Below, one piece after another: positions 1-11,200 of a DNA stretch of 23,444 bases; the first letter of the stretch is position 1; the number at the start of each line of letters is the position of its first letter. The translations under genes were made by a program, and so were the position numbers. Source of the stretch: JBCDGH01 sp038751365 (GTDB lineage: Bacteria; Patescibacteriota; JACMRA01); assembly GCA_038751365.1 (NCBI GenBank), contig JBCDGH010000019.1, positions 1-23,444 of the forward strand, read 5' to 3'. The notes below the pieces were generated by a model that worked only from the letters and a program-made list of their open reading frames with translations, was not told the DNA's origin and made no database searches.

Positions 1-18
1 AGAGTCTGTTTAATATCT
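1..18 (+). repeat. IS left terminal inverted repeat
   Basis: AGAGTCTGTTTAATATCT is the exact reverse complement of 839-856. The first window base is the outermost base that can be verified, so the true element end could lie one or more bases to the left. Confidence 0.9.
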
Positions 19-58
19 CCTAGACAAACAAATAACTGCCAGTTAGACAGATTTTGTT

Positions 59-847
59 ATGCTACAAAATACTACTGTTACTGACAGTCAAATGGAATAT
101 ATAAACTTTTTTCTACCTCAGGTCAAAACAAAACCATTAAAATACAATTATCAAGCTATAATATCAGCTATCTTTTATCTTACTAAGACAGGGTGTCAGT
201 GGAGAGAACTACCACCCAACTTTCCACCATGGGAAACTGTTTACTATCATTTTAGAAAACTAACTAGAATTGGTTTTTGGAGAACTCTACTTTACTGGTT
301 CAGAGGAATGGTTAGGCAACAGCAAGGGCATTTCTATCCCAGTTCAAAACTCTTGATTGTTGACTCCCAATCTATAAAGTCTACTAGCACTTGTTTTACA
401 AGAGGAATTGATGGAAATAAAAAGGTAAAAGGTCTAAAAGTTCACTTACTAGTAGATATTCTAGGCCTACCTCACCAAATAGTTGTTACTACAGCTAATG
501 TTCATGATTCTAGAGGAGTTCTGTTATTACTAGAGAAAGCCTATGGAAATATATCATTCTTAAAGAAGATCTATGCAGATAAAGCATATCGAGGAATTCA
601 AGATAAAGTTAACAAATATACTAGTGCTAAAATTGCAATACCTAAAAGAAATAAAAAATTTAAATCTGGATTTAACATATACCCCAAAAGATGGGTAGTC
701 GAACGAACCTTTGCTTGGTTGGGTAAAAACAGAAGATTCTCTAAAATATATGAGGGTTCTGAAGAAACACTGGAGGCTTTAATACAAGTTGCTTTTATTA
801 GATTATGCCTGAACAGGATTACTAAGGGGTTGAGTAAGAGATATTAA
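59..847 (+). CDS. IS5-family DDE transposase
   Basis: Cuts and joins the ends of the surrounding element. The 262-aa protein begins with a DUF4096-like DNA-binding region containing the typical GCQWRELP and W-(E)T-VYYHFR blocks (about residues 30-80). The DDE catalytic domain follows. The first Asp is D102 in IVDSQSIK, the second is D174 in YADKAYRG, and the Glu is E215 in WVVERTFAWLGKNRR. Length and motif spacing are those of a full, unbroken IS5-group enzyme. No frameshift is needed, unlike IS427-type members that split the gene in two. The ATG at 59 has no Shine-Dalgarno sequence. The TAA stop lies within the right terminal repeat, which leaves almost no non-coding DNA at that end. The family call is secure; the subgroup is not determined. 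Confidence 0.93.
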   Translation: MLQNTTVTDSQMEYINFFLPQVKTKPLKYNYQAIISAIFYLTKTGCQWRELPPNFPPWETVYYHFRKLTRIGFWRTLLYWFRGMVRQQQGHFYPSSKLLIVDSQSIKSTSTCFTRGIDGNKKVKGLKVHLLVDILGLPHQIVVTTANVHDSRGVLLLLEKAYGNISFLKKIYADKAYRGIQDKVNKYTSAKIAIPKRNKKFKSGFNIYPKRWVVERTFAWLGKNRRFSKIYEGSEETLEALIQVAFIRLCLNRITKGLSKRY

Positions 848-856
848 ACAGACTCT
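839..856 (-). repeat. IS right terminal inverted repeat
   Basis: Exact reverse complement of bases 1-18. It contains the transposase stop codon (845-847). Confidence 0.92.
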
Positions 857-888
857 AAGATATGTTAGTCATTCGCATGAATAATATT

Positions 889-920
889 TATATGTAAACT
901 TTTCCCTATTTTCTTTACAT
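889..920 (+). repeat. 32-bp palindromic direct repeat, copy 1 (candidate operator)
   Basis: Identical over 32 bp to 930-961, with a 41-bp period. Each copy is an interrupted palindrome with arms ATGTAAA (892-898) and TTTACAT (914-920) separated by 15 bp, so the arm centres are 22 bp apart. It lies between the IS end and the fic start codon. The layout fits a dimeric regulator binding two helical turns apart. That function is inference. Confidence 0.75.
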
Positions 921-924
921 GTTC

Positions 925-953
925 TTGACTATATGTAAACTTTTCCCTATTTT
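925..953 (+). promoter_or_regulatory. Candidate sigma70-type promoter of fic
   Basis: TTGACT (925-930), a 17-bp spacer, then TATTTT (948-953), predicting a start near 960 and a leader of about 39 nt before the fic ATG. The spacer and -10 lie inside repeat copy 2, so a protein bound to that palindrome would block RNA polymerase. Confidence 0.5.
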
Positions 954-961
954 CTTTACAT
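930..961 (+). repeat. 32-bp palindromic direct repeat, copy 2 (candidate operator)
   Basis: Second identical copy, with arms at 933-939 and 955-961. It begins inside the putative -35 element and covers the putative -10. Only 9 bp separate it from copy 1, and 37 bp separate it from the fic start codon. Confidence 0.75.
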
Positions 962-998
962 ATTATTATAACGTGTAAAAATTTATTGAATATTTTTA

Positions 999-2051
999 AT
1001 GAATCTAAAGAAATTACCACCAGATTTTGATTTTGACACACTTAAAATTGTTAAAGCTAGTAGAGAAGCTAGTGTTGCTCTAGCAGAGTTAAATGGTCTT
1101 ATCTACGGAATTCCTAATTATGAATTACTATTAAGCCCGTTGACAGTTAGAGAAGCAGTGGCAAGTAGTGAAATTGAGAATATCAGAACCACAACTTTAG
1201 ACATCTTACAAGCGGAAATATCTAGCGAAAAGATTACAGTTTCAGCTCAAAAAGAGACTATTAATTATAAGGTAGCTCTACTAAAAGGTTATGAAATAGT
1301 TAAACAGAAGGGGTTTTTAGCTACCAATGATATAGTAGAAATTCAAAGAGTGTTAGAGCCAAATAAATCCGGAATTAGAAATCAAATGGGTACAGTAATT
1401 GCCGACGGATACGGAAATATTGTCCATACTCCTCCACAACAAGAAACTGAAATTAGAGATTTATTAGCAGACTTAGATTTTTTTATAAATAACTATAATG
1501 ATGGTATTGATCCGTTGGTTAAATTGGCGATTATTCATTATCAATTTGAGACTATCCACCCCTTTTTTGATGGTAATGGCAGAACTGGTAGAATCTTGAT
1601 GATTTTGTATCTTGTTTTAGTTTCTAGGCTGCATTTTCCTGTACTTTTTTTATCTGGCTATATCTTAAACCAAAAAGTAGATTACTATAGACTTCTGCAA
1701 GAAGTTAGAACAGTAGCAAATTGGAGTGATTGGGTGTTATTTGTTCTGAAGGGTATTGAAATTCAATCTAAAGAAACCAGTCTAAAAGTAAAAAAAATAT
1801 CAGACTTAAAATTGTCTTGGAAAAAACTGCTTAAAGAAAAATACGCTAAAATTTATTCTATTAATCTACTAGATTACTTGTTTAATTTTGCTTTCTATAC
1901 CCAGACTCACTTTAGTAACAACATCAATGTAAGTAGACCAACTGCTTCTAAGTACTTAGATCAATTTGTAAAAGATGGCTATCTCAAAGATAAAAAAAGT
2001 GGAAAAGAAAAGATATTCTTTATACCAGAATTTATAGAAATTTTATCTTAA
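999..2051 (+). CDS. Fic-domain protein adenylyltransferase, class II (self-inhibited), C-terminal wHTH
   Basis: Fic enzymes transfer AMP from ATP to hydroxyl side chains of target proteins. The 350-aa protein has a Fic_N-type N-terminus. It carries an inhibitory motif of the (S/T)xxxE(G/N) form at S56-S-E-I-E60-N61, whose Glu normally blocks productive ATP binding. The full active-site loop HPFFDGNGRTGR is at 187-198 with catalytic H187. The last ~70 residues, including SRPTASKYLDQFVKDGYL, read as a winged helix-turn-helix, as in SoFic-like proteins. The inhibitory motif N-terminal to the Fic core marks class II. All key residues are present, so it is probably functional. The ATG at 999 lacks a Shine-Dalgarno sequence. 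The wHTH and the paired palindromes upstream suggest autoregulation (inference). The target protein is unknown, and no antitoxin gene is adjacent. Confidence 0.93.
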   Translation: MNLKKLPPDFDFDTLKIVKASREASVALAELNGLIYGIPNYELLLSPLTVREAVASSEIENIRTTTLDILQAEISSEKITVSAQKETINYKVALLKGYEIVKQKGFLATNDIVEIQRVLEPNKSGIRNQMGTVIADGYGNIVHTPPQQETEIRDLLADLDFFINNYNDGIDPLVKLAIIHYQFETIHPFFDGNGRTGRILMILYLVLVSRLHFPVLFLSGYILNQKVDYYRLLQEVRTVANWSDWVLFVLKGIEIQSKETSLKVKKISDLKLSWKKLLKEKYAKIYSINLLDYLFNFAFYTQTHFSNNINVSRPTASKYLDQFVKDGYLKDKKSGKEKIFFIPEFIEILS

Positions 2052-2077
2052 TTGAGTTTAAGCGGTTTGGATATTAG

Positions 2078-2097
2078 CACCTGAATAGGTGAGTTTT
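2078..2097 (+). terminator. Weak hairpin downstream of fic
   Basis: CACCT-GAAT-AGGTG (2078-2091), a perfect 5-bp stem with a 4-nt loop, followed by AGTTTTA. It sits 27 bp after the fic stop. The stem is short and the T-tract poor, so it is only a possible terminator. Confidence 0.3.
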
Positions 2098-2163
2098 ACA
2101 CGACAAAATTTAAAAAATAAGAACCCTAAAAATTACAATATTATAGTTAGGTTTGGCTTAAGA

Positions 2164-2187
2164 ATACCCTTTTGAGGGGATTTTTGT
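2164..2187 (+). terminator. Probable rho-independent terminator after fic
   Basis: ATACCCT (2164-2170), loop TTTG, then AGGGGAT (2175-2181). This is a 7-bp stem with one A-G mismatch, running directly into a T-rich tail (2181-2187). It lies between fic and the giant gene and would separate their transcripts. Confidence 0.5.
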
Positions 2188-2221
2188 TGCCTTGCTATCT
2201 TGATGCTACTTATAAGTTTCT

Positions 2222-2251
2222 TTGACCGGATTGTTTTTTTGTGCATGATAT
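2222..2251 (+). promoter_or_regulatory. Candidate promoter of the giant surface-protein gene
   Basis: TTGACC (2222-2227) is a good -35 element. The -10 is weak: TGATAT at 2246-2251 with an 18-bp spacer is the best fit. The predicted start near 2258 would leave a short, Shine-Dalgarno-free leader. Confidence 0.35.
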
Positions 2252-2274
2252 CAAGAATACATTGCAACTAAACA

Positions 2275-5200
2275 ATGAATATGACTCAAGAACTAAGGAA
2301 AACAATATCTAGACTGCTAACTTTGACTTTATTAATTTTTTCAGTCTTACAGAACTTTTTGAATGTAGTAGCATTAGCTTCATCTACAAATAGAAATTTA
2401 AACAATAGCTACGATCAACAGCCGGTTGTAGCAGAGCAACTAGAAGTAGAATCAGAATCTCCTTCAAAAGAAAACCTAGGCAATTCCAATTGTGCTAACC
2501 CTGTTGGTTGGGTGGAAAAAACTAGTGCGAAAGAAGAAACCTCTAATGTTTATTTCGTACCCAAAAGTACAGATTTAGATCCTGAATCCACACCCGCTAA
2601 TAACCCTGAAAACTATAACAAAGTAGTTTGTTCTTACCTGCAAAAAGTTAATTATAAAGAGGTTTCGACAGGACTATTTCAAGAAATTGATAATAACATT
2701 CGTAGAATTGATAAGACTGACAATGTCGATATTGCTAAGGATTATACTTACGAAACTGGAGACAACGAATTCAAAGGTTATTTCCCTAAAAACCCTAACT
2801 TAGGTTGGAAATACGTTAATAGTTTATCGAATTCGACAATCAAAATCCAAAGAGTAATTTTTCCAGATGTTGAGTTAAATCCTGAACCTATAACAGTTTT
2901 AGAATCCAACTCTCTAGTCTATCAAGATATTTTGCCCGGAGTAGATTTGAAATATGTTGTGGATAGTGAAGGAATCAGTAAATATTTTGTGATTAAAAAT
3001 CAGGCTGGTTTAGAAAATGATTTATCTAAAATCACCTTTGAGCTAGCAGCTGACAAAAAACTTGTTCAAAATAAAGAGCAGATAAGTAAGCAGATCGAAG
3101 TCGGTGAGTCCGCTCCAGAAGCTATTTTAGCTGAAGAAGATGGGGAGATATTATTTGAGCAGCCACACACTATTGATAGTAAGACACTTGAGGCTAAGCC
3201 AGAAAAATATCTGGTGAGTAAGGGTGGTAAAGAAATTAATATTTTCCCGGATTTAGAGTACTTAAATAGTTCGGATAGAGAATTTCCCATACTTATAGAT
3301 CCTAAAGTGGTTTCAGCTGGTACTCCAACTAGAGATACTTTCGTAAGAAGTAATTCACGTTACACGCCTCAAGGTACTGCAAACCGTCATATGCTGTCCG
3401 TAGGAGGAAAGTTTTTTGATCCCACAACTCGTATATGGTTAGGTCAGACTCGTAGTTTTATGCAGTTTAGTTTGCCTGCTGAAGTTAATGATGCAAATAA
3501 TATAGTGGGTGCTAACTTCAGATTGAGGCAGTATGCTACCTACAATGGTGGTTTTAGAGCTAAAGTTTATGGAGTTAATGGTGAGTTTGACGAGTGGAAA
3601 ATGACTTGGAATAACCAAAATGGCATGGCAGCTGAGTATGGTCATGTTGATTTTCAGAGAGTGAATTTGAATGGAAATGGAAATGGTAAAGATATCTGGA
3701 GTAGCGATATTAGAGATTTAGTTAGATCTAGTGTCACTTCTAGAAAAGTATTAATTGGGCTTAGGGACGAAGATGAAAGTAAAGTTAGAGGTGTAGCCTT
3801 TTGTGCTAAAGACGGAAATATTTTCGGTCATCCGTGTAATTCTGGTGATAAAGGTCCGGTTTTACAATTGTATTTAAACAACAGACCTACACCTCCTCAC
3901 GCCGAAGCGCCCGTAAACAGAGATGAGAATATTGGTTATTGCGATTTGTCGAATAATACTGGTAATTGTAGCAGTGTAGGTAGAGTAGATTACCGAGTTT
4001 CTAACGTGAATGACGGAGACAATAATTGCAATAATTCTTTTGTTAAGTTGATTCAAAAAGATAGTACTTTCTGGTACAATCCTTGGTATGATCAAACAGG
4101 CAAGGTAAAAGGTTGTGGTACTATGACTGTGTCGCAAGATGTTCAGAACGGACGGTATGGTTGGGCAGCTATCAATCGCGATAATGAGGGTCTGGAGTCC
4201 AATCACTCAAATACTCAAGAATCTTTCATAATTGATACCCAGCCACCTTTTAAAACCAAATCATTAGAAGTTCCTGCTTATTCAAAAGATTACAAGGTTA
4301 GCTTTAAAGCTCCTGAGTATATAGATAATTTACTTCATAGACTTAGAATTTATCATCAAGCAAGCGGTAAGGCTAAAAGTATCGACATTGACGGAAGTAC
4401 TTATGGTGGAGCTTATTCAAATATACAAATGTATGATAGTTACTCTACTCATAATCAAGAGTTTACTTACAACCCAGCTACTAAAGAAATTAGAACTTTA
4501 TTTGGAAAATGCTTAGATGATGCAGCTGGCAATAACGGAGCTCAGGTCTATATTTACGATTGTCATAGTGGTAATAACCAAAAATGGGAGTTTCTAGAAA
4601 GTGGGGAAATAAAAGGTCTAAGATCAGGTAGATGTTTGTCTCATTCTAATAGTGTAAATAATGGTACACCGATAACTATTTGGGATTGTGCTCAACAGGA
4701 AAATCAATTGTGGTCAGTGCAGCGTATCGAGCCAGTTAGATTAAGACCACTTGGGCAGAATTTTAGTATAAATCATGACTGTAACACTGTAGGCTGTGTC
4801 TTAAAAAGTCATCATAGCGGTACTCACCAAGAGTTGCAGAGCTATCAGTATACCACTACTCAACAGTTAAAAACTATTAATAATTTATGTGTTGACGGTA
4901 GATTTTCTAGAGAAGGTGATGTGGTTTATTTGTACTCTTGCCATAATGGAGATAATCAAAAGTGGATACTAGATACCCAGAATAACTTGATAAAAATAAA
5001 ATCAAATCCAAATTTGTGCTTAAGTTTATCTCAAGGTTTGCGCTTGAACATACTTCTACAATTACAAAAATGCAACCCAGACGACTCAAAACAAAAATTA
5101 TTGCTGGAACCTTTTCACCTATTTAATCACCCTAATCAGCAATTAACTTATCTGGTTCAGGTCTCCAAAAATCCAGAATTTACAGACCTTGTTAATCCTG

Positions 5201-8200
5201 AACAGACTTGGACTACTACTCCAAAATTTGATATAGGAGGCTTAAATAACAGTAACTCTGAGCAAACAACTTATTACGTACGCATGAAAGCTCGTGATCG
5301 AAATAATTGGGGTAATATATCAGCTTGGAGTGAAACCAAAACTACTATTTTAGATACTACTTTGCCTGAAATAAAAAACATAAATATTAGTAATACTCGT
5401 TTTAGCAATAATCAAATAGAGGGCGAGAATATAGAATTTGACTTTGAATACCTAGAAAAAAATTTTAGCGAGGCTAAAGTGCTAGTTTATAGTTCGGATG
5501 ATCAATTAGTAGCTACGTTAAAAAAAGGTGAGCGCATTGATAACAATAAAATGAGATTTGTTTGGAATGGACGAGATGATCTTGGTAAGAAAGTGAAATC
5601 TGATGGTTATATAATTCAAATTATAGTTTCTGATTTAGCTGGAAATACTAACGATCAAAATTTAGCCAATTCAAAAATATTGCTGAATCTAGATAATAAG
5701 CCTCCTAAAATCAATATATCCTCTCCAGCTAATAATACTTGGGTAAATAAGGATATTATTAATATTACTGGTGCTGTTGGAGTTAGTTCGATAAATCCTG
5801 AGTTGTTTGAAAATGATGTCGAAATTTTAGAAATAGCTAAAGTCGAATTAGAGGATAAAAATGCCGAACTGGATTTTCAAAAGATTATCTTTGATAAAAG
5901 TGTGGGTAATATCTTTTCTACTTCACAACGACTAGATCTAGGACTAAACCAGTTTAAATTTAGATCAAAAGATGATTTGGGGAATAGCAATACTAAGATT
6001 GGGTTAAGTAACATACAAGATGTCTGGAGTATTAACTATGAGAACACATCACCAAAAATTATAGAACTAGACTCAAAAGATATTGTAAATGGTGGTACCA
6101 ATAAATCTATCTTTGTAGTTGATTTCGCAGTCCAAGATGTTAAAAATGATGACAAAAATCAAGTATCAGGGCTACAATTAGATTATAATGGCATAAATAC
6201 CAATCTAGGAGGTTTTGATATTTCTTTGACCCACAGCTCAAATAATGGAGAAAAATGGTCTGAAATTGCTTTATATAAGGACGGTTTTAACCTAACTGAT
6301 ACTAATTCAGAGATTAGGTTGGCGAACGATCTAAAATGTAAAGCCTTAGGTTCAGATCCATATAGTCAGGTAAATTGTCAATTAGAACTTCAGAATTTGC
6401 AGCCTGATGGGCTTTATAGGCTATACCTAAGACTATCAGACAAGGCAGGTAATACAGCTTGTAGCTATGAGTATACAGAAATTGATTCTAGTCTAGGTTG
6501 TGAAGATAAAGACTATCAGGGAAATCCCTTAGAATTTGAAGTTAAGACTAGCACTCACCTTTCTTTAGATGAACCGTTAGATACTCAGAATTTGGCAAAA
6601 GGTACTTTAACATTTTCAGGTACCATAGAAAAAGATAATACACTTATAATATCTAATAACCTTCTAGACAGAGTAGTAAAAGTCAATGCAAATCAAACCA
6701 AGAAAGTACTTCCTAGTGAGTACAGAGATTCAAATTCAGAATTAATAGCTGCTGAGGTTGACTTATTAGGTAGAGAGTTTTCAATAGCTACTCAACCAGC
6801 TCATATAGTCTGTAAAGGTGAAACTATTGATCATGATAATGATACGGTGACTAAAGATTTGGAGGTTTGTAGCTTTAAGATTGTTCTAAATCAACAAGAT
6901 AATCAATCAGATACTAATATTACTCCTGGTGTAAATGTCCAAAAAAATATCAACAAGGTAATATCACAGGACAGTATTGGTAATCAGATTGAACAAACCA
7001 AAATTGCTAATGTGGATCTGTATGGTATAAATTTGAGCAGTCAACCATCAATTCAGATTTTTTCACCTAATGGTGACGATCGCTTTGACCAAATTACTTT
7101 TAGCAATAGAGCCACCAAGATTGTAACTGGTGACGATTATACTGAAGACATTCGAAGTTACAGCGCTAGTATCTATGATTCAGCTGGGGAGCTAGTATGG
7201 CAAAAAACCTCACCAAAAAATACTAAAGATAGACTAAATTCTCAAGGCTTGTTGACTTACAAAGTACCTTCAACAATTTATTTTGATGGAAAAAATAATC
7301 AGTTTAATAAATCAGGTCAATGGCTCAAAGATGGCATCTATAATTATAGATTTAGTATAACCACTAAGTCTAACACAGTCTTTTCTACTCCCAGCCAAAC
7401 TATTATAGCTAAATCAGATCTAGCTTCTGAAGCTATAATCTTTACTCCACGTGATAATTATACTACTTCTAGAAGTTTGCTAAATGTACAAGGTCAAGCC
7501 CCAAAGAATTGGGAGGTAGAAATTTGTTTGCTTAATTCAAAAGGCATAAACGACCAAAAATGTGATTATACGCAGTCTGCTAAAGTTAATGAAAACGGCT
7601 TTTTCTCAACTATAGTGAGTTTGCCCTACGATGGAGATAGATTTGAGCTGTCAGTTATAGCTAAAGATAAATACGGTAATCAAACCCAAGGATCTAATAA
7701 AGTTACAGTAAACTTAGACAAGTCTGAATTACTTAAAAATGTTAGCTTATCGGGTAACTTAGGAGGTATTAATACTATTGAAGTATTAAAAAAATTTGAA
7801 GCTGGTGACTTGACTATAGATGAGCTGAAACACCTACAAATTGAAACCATAGTTCAAGAAAATACTGACAGTTTGGAGTTGGATTTTGTTGATTATACAA
7901 ATTTATCAGAGCTTCCCAATACTAATCCAAAAACTGGTTTAGTAGAAAATAATCAGCCTATAAATTATAACAAGATTGCTACTATTAATAATACCGTTGA
8001 AAGGAGTGCGTCCAAGAATCCAAATAACAGCTCAAGCATTAAAAAAGACCTGTCTCAACACTTAGGAGTAAATCAGTCGGCTAGAGACTTACCTTCGGAT
8101 TATGTTAAGCCTTGTGATAAACAAGAATGTAAATGGGTGTATAGCTACCCACTTCCCAAGAATTTGAGCGGTGGTATTTACGAAATTCGAATTAGAGCAC

Positions 8201-11200
8201 GAAGAGGAGACTCTGTCGAAGAATTTACTGAAAGTTTTGTAGTCAATACCTCTTTACCAGCAACACCGGCTATTCTAACAGTAGACAAAAAAGATAAGCA
8301 AAAAACTGTGTATAATTCTCTGAATAGAGTAGGTAATAGTTTCTACACCAACTCTCCTAAAATTAAGATACGCGGAGTTTCTGATATAGACTCAGCAATT
8401 GAATTAAAATTAAGAAATGAAAAACAAACTGAGATTTTGTCCTCAATAGTACAAGTTAATTCTGATGGTTTTTGGTCACATGAATTTGATTTACCTGATA
8501 TTGAAGGTGGTTACCAAATTTTGATAATCGCAAAAAAGAATCAGCTACAGTCTCAGTTGTCAGAGTATAAAGTGATATTAGACAAAACACTGCCTAAGTT
8601 GCAGTGGGTAGAGACTCAAACTGCCAGTAATTATAATGGCTTTGCACTAAATCCTTGGGTTAATTCATCACCAGTTAGTTTCAAAATCAAAAGTACCGAA
8701 GCTCTTGGTCAGGCTAATTTATTTGATCCTAGTGGTAAGACTATGTACAAAGCCAACAAAGAAATACCAGATGAGTGTTTGATTAATTCTAGAGATATTC
8801 AGGGTAAAGATATCCAATCAGGATCAGCAATAATTAGCGCTTTGTGTCGCCAGAACTATCTGCTATCAAGCCAAATGAATACTACTTTGGTGCCGCAAAA
8901 TAAGAATGAAGAAGGTATTTATACACCTATAATTCACTTAGAAGACTTGGCGGGTAATAGGGTTTTTTACTCCAATGACCAGCAAAGGTTGGATAAATTG
9001 AGTGATTCTCTAAGTAGCTTAAATAAAAATCATAGCTTCCTAAACGATCCAAAGGTTTTAGTTCAGGTTTTGGACGAAGAAGGTAAGTATTTACCTAAAA
9101 TCCAAAAGGGTGATCAGATTCTAGGTACTCAAGCTTTACCAAAAGACTATCCTTATTCGCAACTACCAAGGGCTAAATCTTTAGATTTTAGATTATTCTT
9201 TGATATTACTCCAACAGTTCGTACAGATTTTGACTTACCTAGCCTTACTAAACGGGGAGACTTTGGAGATAAGATTGATGGTATTTTAGCTGACGGAGTG
9301 GCTGCCGAGGCTGACAGAATACTGACAGATCAGAGCTGGTTTGATACTAAAAATGTCTGCCAACAAAATTCTGCAGACTATTGCACTCCAAAACCTACTT
9401 ACACTATCAGAGGTAATAAAATTTACCTTAAAGGTTGGGTTGAGAAAAACCAAAGAATAATTCTTTCAGGTCAGCAAAAGAACAGTTTGGATCAAGATTT
9501 TGCTGTACCATTTGTTTTAGCTCCTAAGGTTGATTACCAAAACTGTAGATCTCAAAGGCGGGTGAGAAAAAATCTAGAAAAGAATGGCTTGGTTGTTAAG
9601 TTTAAAGACTTATGTTATTTTGAGGCTGTATTTGATTTAATAAATCCTGATGGTAGTCCTAGAGATGACGGTTTATCCAAAAATGGAGTTCCCAATAATT
9701 ACTACACCTTCTCCTTTTATCCTATTGATCTGGCTGGTAATGTAGCTTTGCCTGTTTCAGATAATCATAGTTCGACTAGCTCCGTGGTACAGATTATGGA
9801 CTCGCTCGAGGTGGTAGAAACTACTGTAAATACTAAACTAACTGATGAGAATGATAGACAATATACTAGTCATAAACTATCTACTTCAGTTTCTAAAGAA
9901 CAATTAGTTAATATCGGCTCGTCTACTATTACTGTATATCATGATTCAGATGCACCTGAGAATACCAGGATTTTAAATATGAGTTCCAAAAAGCAAAGTC
10001 CTTTGATCGACTTTATATCTAATCCTGAAAGCTCCAAAGTGGCGATAACTAACAATCCAAAAATAAAGGTGATAGTAGGTGCTGAGCAACAGGCAGATAT
10101 CGATTTGGGTATAAATAAAAAAGTTCACACAACTAAAGGAGGTTTTGCTGGTAGTGATCTAAAGCAGCATTCTTTCAAAGAAGAAATTGAGATTCTGGAT
10201 GATGATAATCAGTATATAAAAACTAAAAAAACTAAATTGTTACGTAACGGTAAAGCAGATAATCCGTCTGTCAAAAGTGAGTTGGTTTTAGGTAGTGATA
10301 GTCGTGATGATTTTAAAGATAATTGTGTCTTCATGTCACATACGCCTACTAAAAATCGTAGACTTGGAAACTGTAATGACGGTCTATATAATGTTAGAGC
10401 AAGGGCAATTGATACAGCAGGAAACAGGAGTGAGTTTGTGGAGTCTAAAGTAGAAAGAGATACAGTTAGTCCGGCAGTACCTGATCTGAAAGTAAATAAA
10501 ATTGCTGATTCTAGAGGTGCTGTGTTAGGTGAATATTTAGGGGTTGATATTGTTGGTGAAGCAGGTGCTAAAGCTTTTATAACAATTCAAGATCAGTATA
10601 GTAATAAGCAAACAAAAAATGCCCGTTTGGACTCTAATGGTAAGTTTAGTAGCTCTAATTTGATAGGAAAATTACATTGTGGTGGGTCGATCTATAAGGT
10701 AAAAGTCAGAGTTATGGATAGAGCCGAAAATGTTTCTGACTTTACTACTATAATATCTATAAAAACTGAAGAATGTCCTACTTGCAGTAGCACTGGTAGC
10801 TCAGAAATGAAAATGCCAGTTAGATCCCCTGTTGCTCATGTAAGTTCTGAATTTGGCATATACGAACCATGGCGAAAAGGACCTCATGCTGGTATTGACT
10901 TTTCGGCATCTGCAAATACTCCGGTATATGCTAGTAAAGCAGGCAAAGTTGTCAGAGTGGTTATGGGTTATAGTAATTACTCCTATGGTATGGGTTGGGC
11001 AAATAATGTAATTATCGAACATTATGACAATAACGGAAAAGCATATTTACAGACGGTTTATGCTCATCTTCAAAATCAACAGCTTGTTTCGGTAGGGCAG
11101 TTTGTAGACACTAATACCATAATCGGTAGGGTTGGTAATTCTGGAACATCTACAGGATATCATTTACACTTCCAGATTGAGCGTAGAGGAGTAAAACCTC

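Larger units (their letters stand above)
1..856 (+). mobile_element. IS5-family insertion sequence, apparently complete
   Basis: The element is bounded by perfect 18-bp terminal inverted repeats (1-18 and 839-856). Similarity continues imperfectly inward, about 24 of 29 positions. It carries one transposase gene, whose stop codon lies inside the right repeat. A single intact transposase frame and undamaged ends suggest a recent or still mobile copy. The left end is the first base of the window, so the target-site duplication cannot be checked; the right flank begins AAGATATG. It sits upstream of the fic gene, in the same orientation. Confidence 0.9.

Noticed and set aside
889..961. Possible mini-CRISPR (two identical 32-bp repeats)
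   Set aside because: Only two copies separated by 9 bp; no spacer-length DNA and no cas genes. The internal palindrome and promoter overlap fit an operator better.
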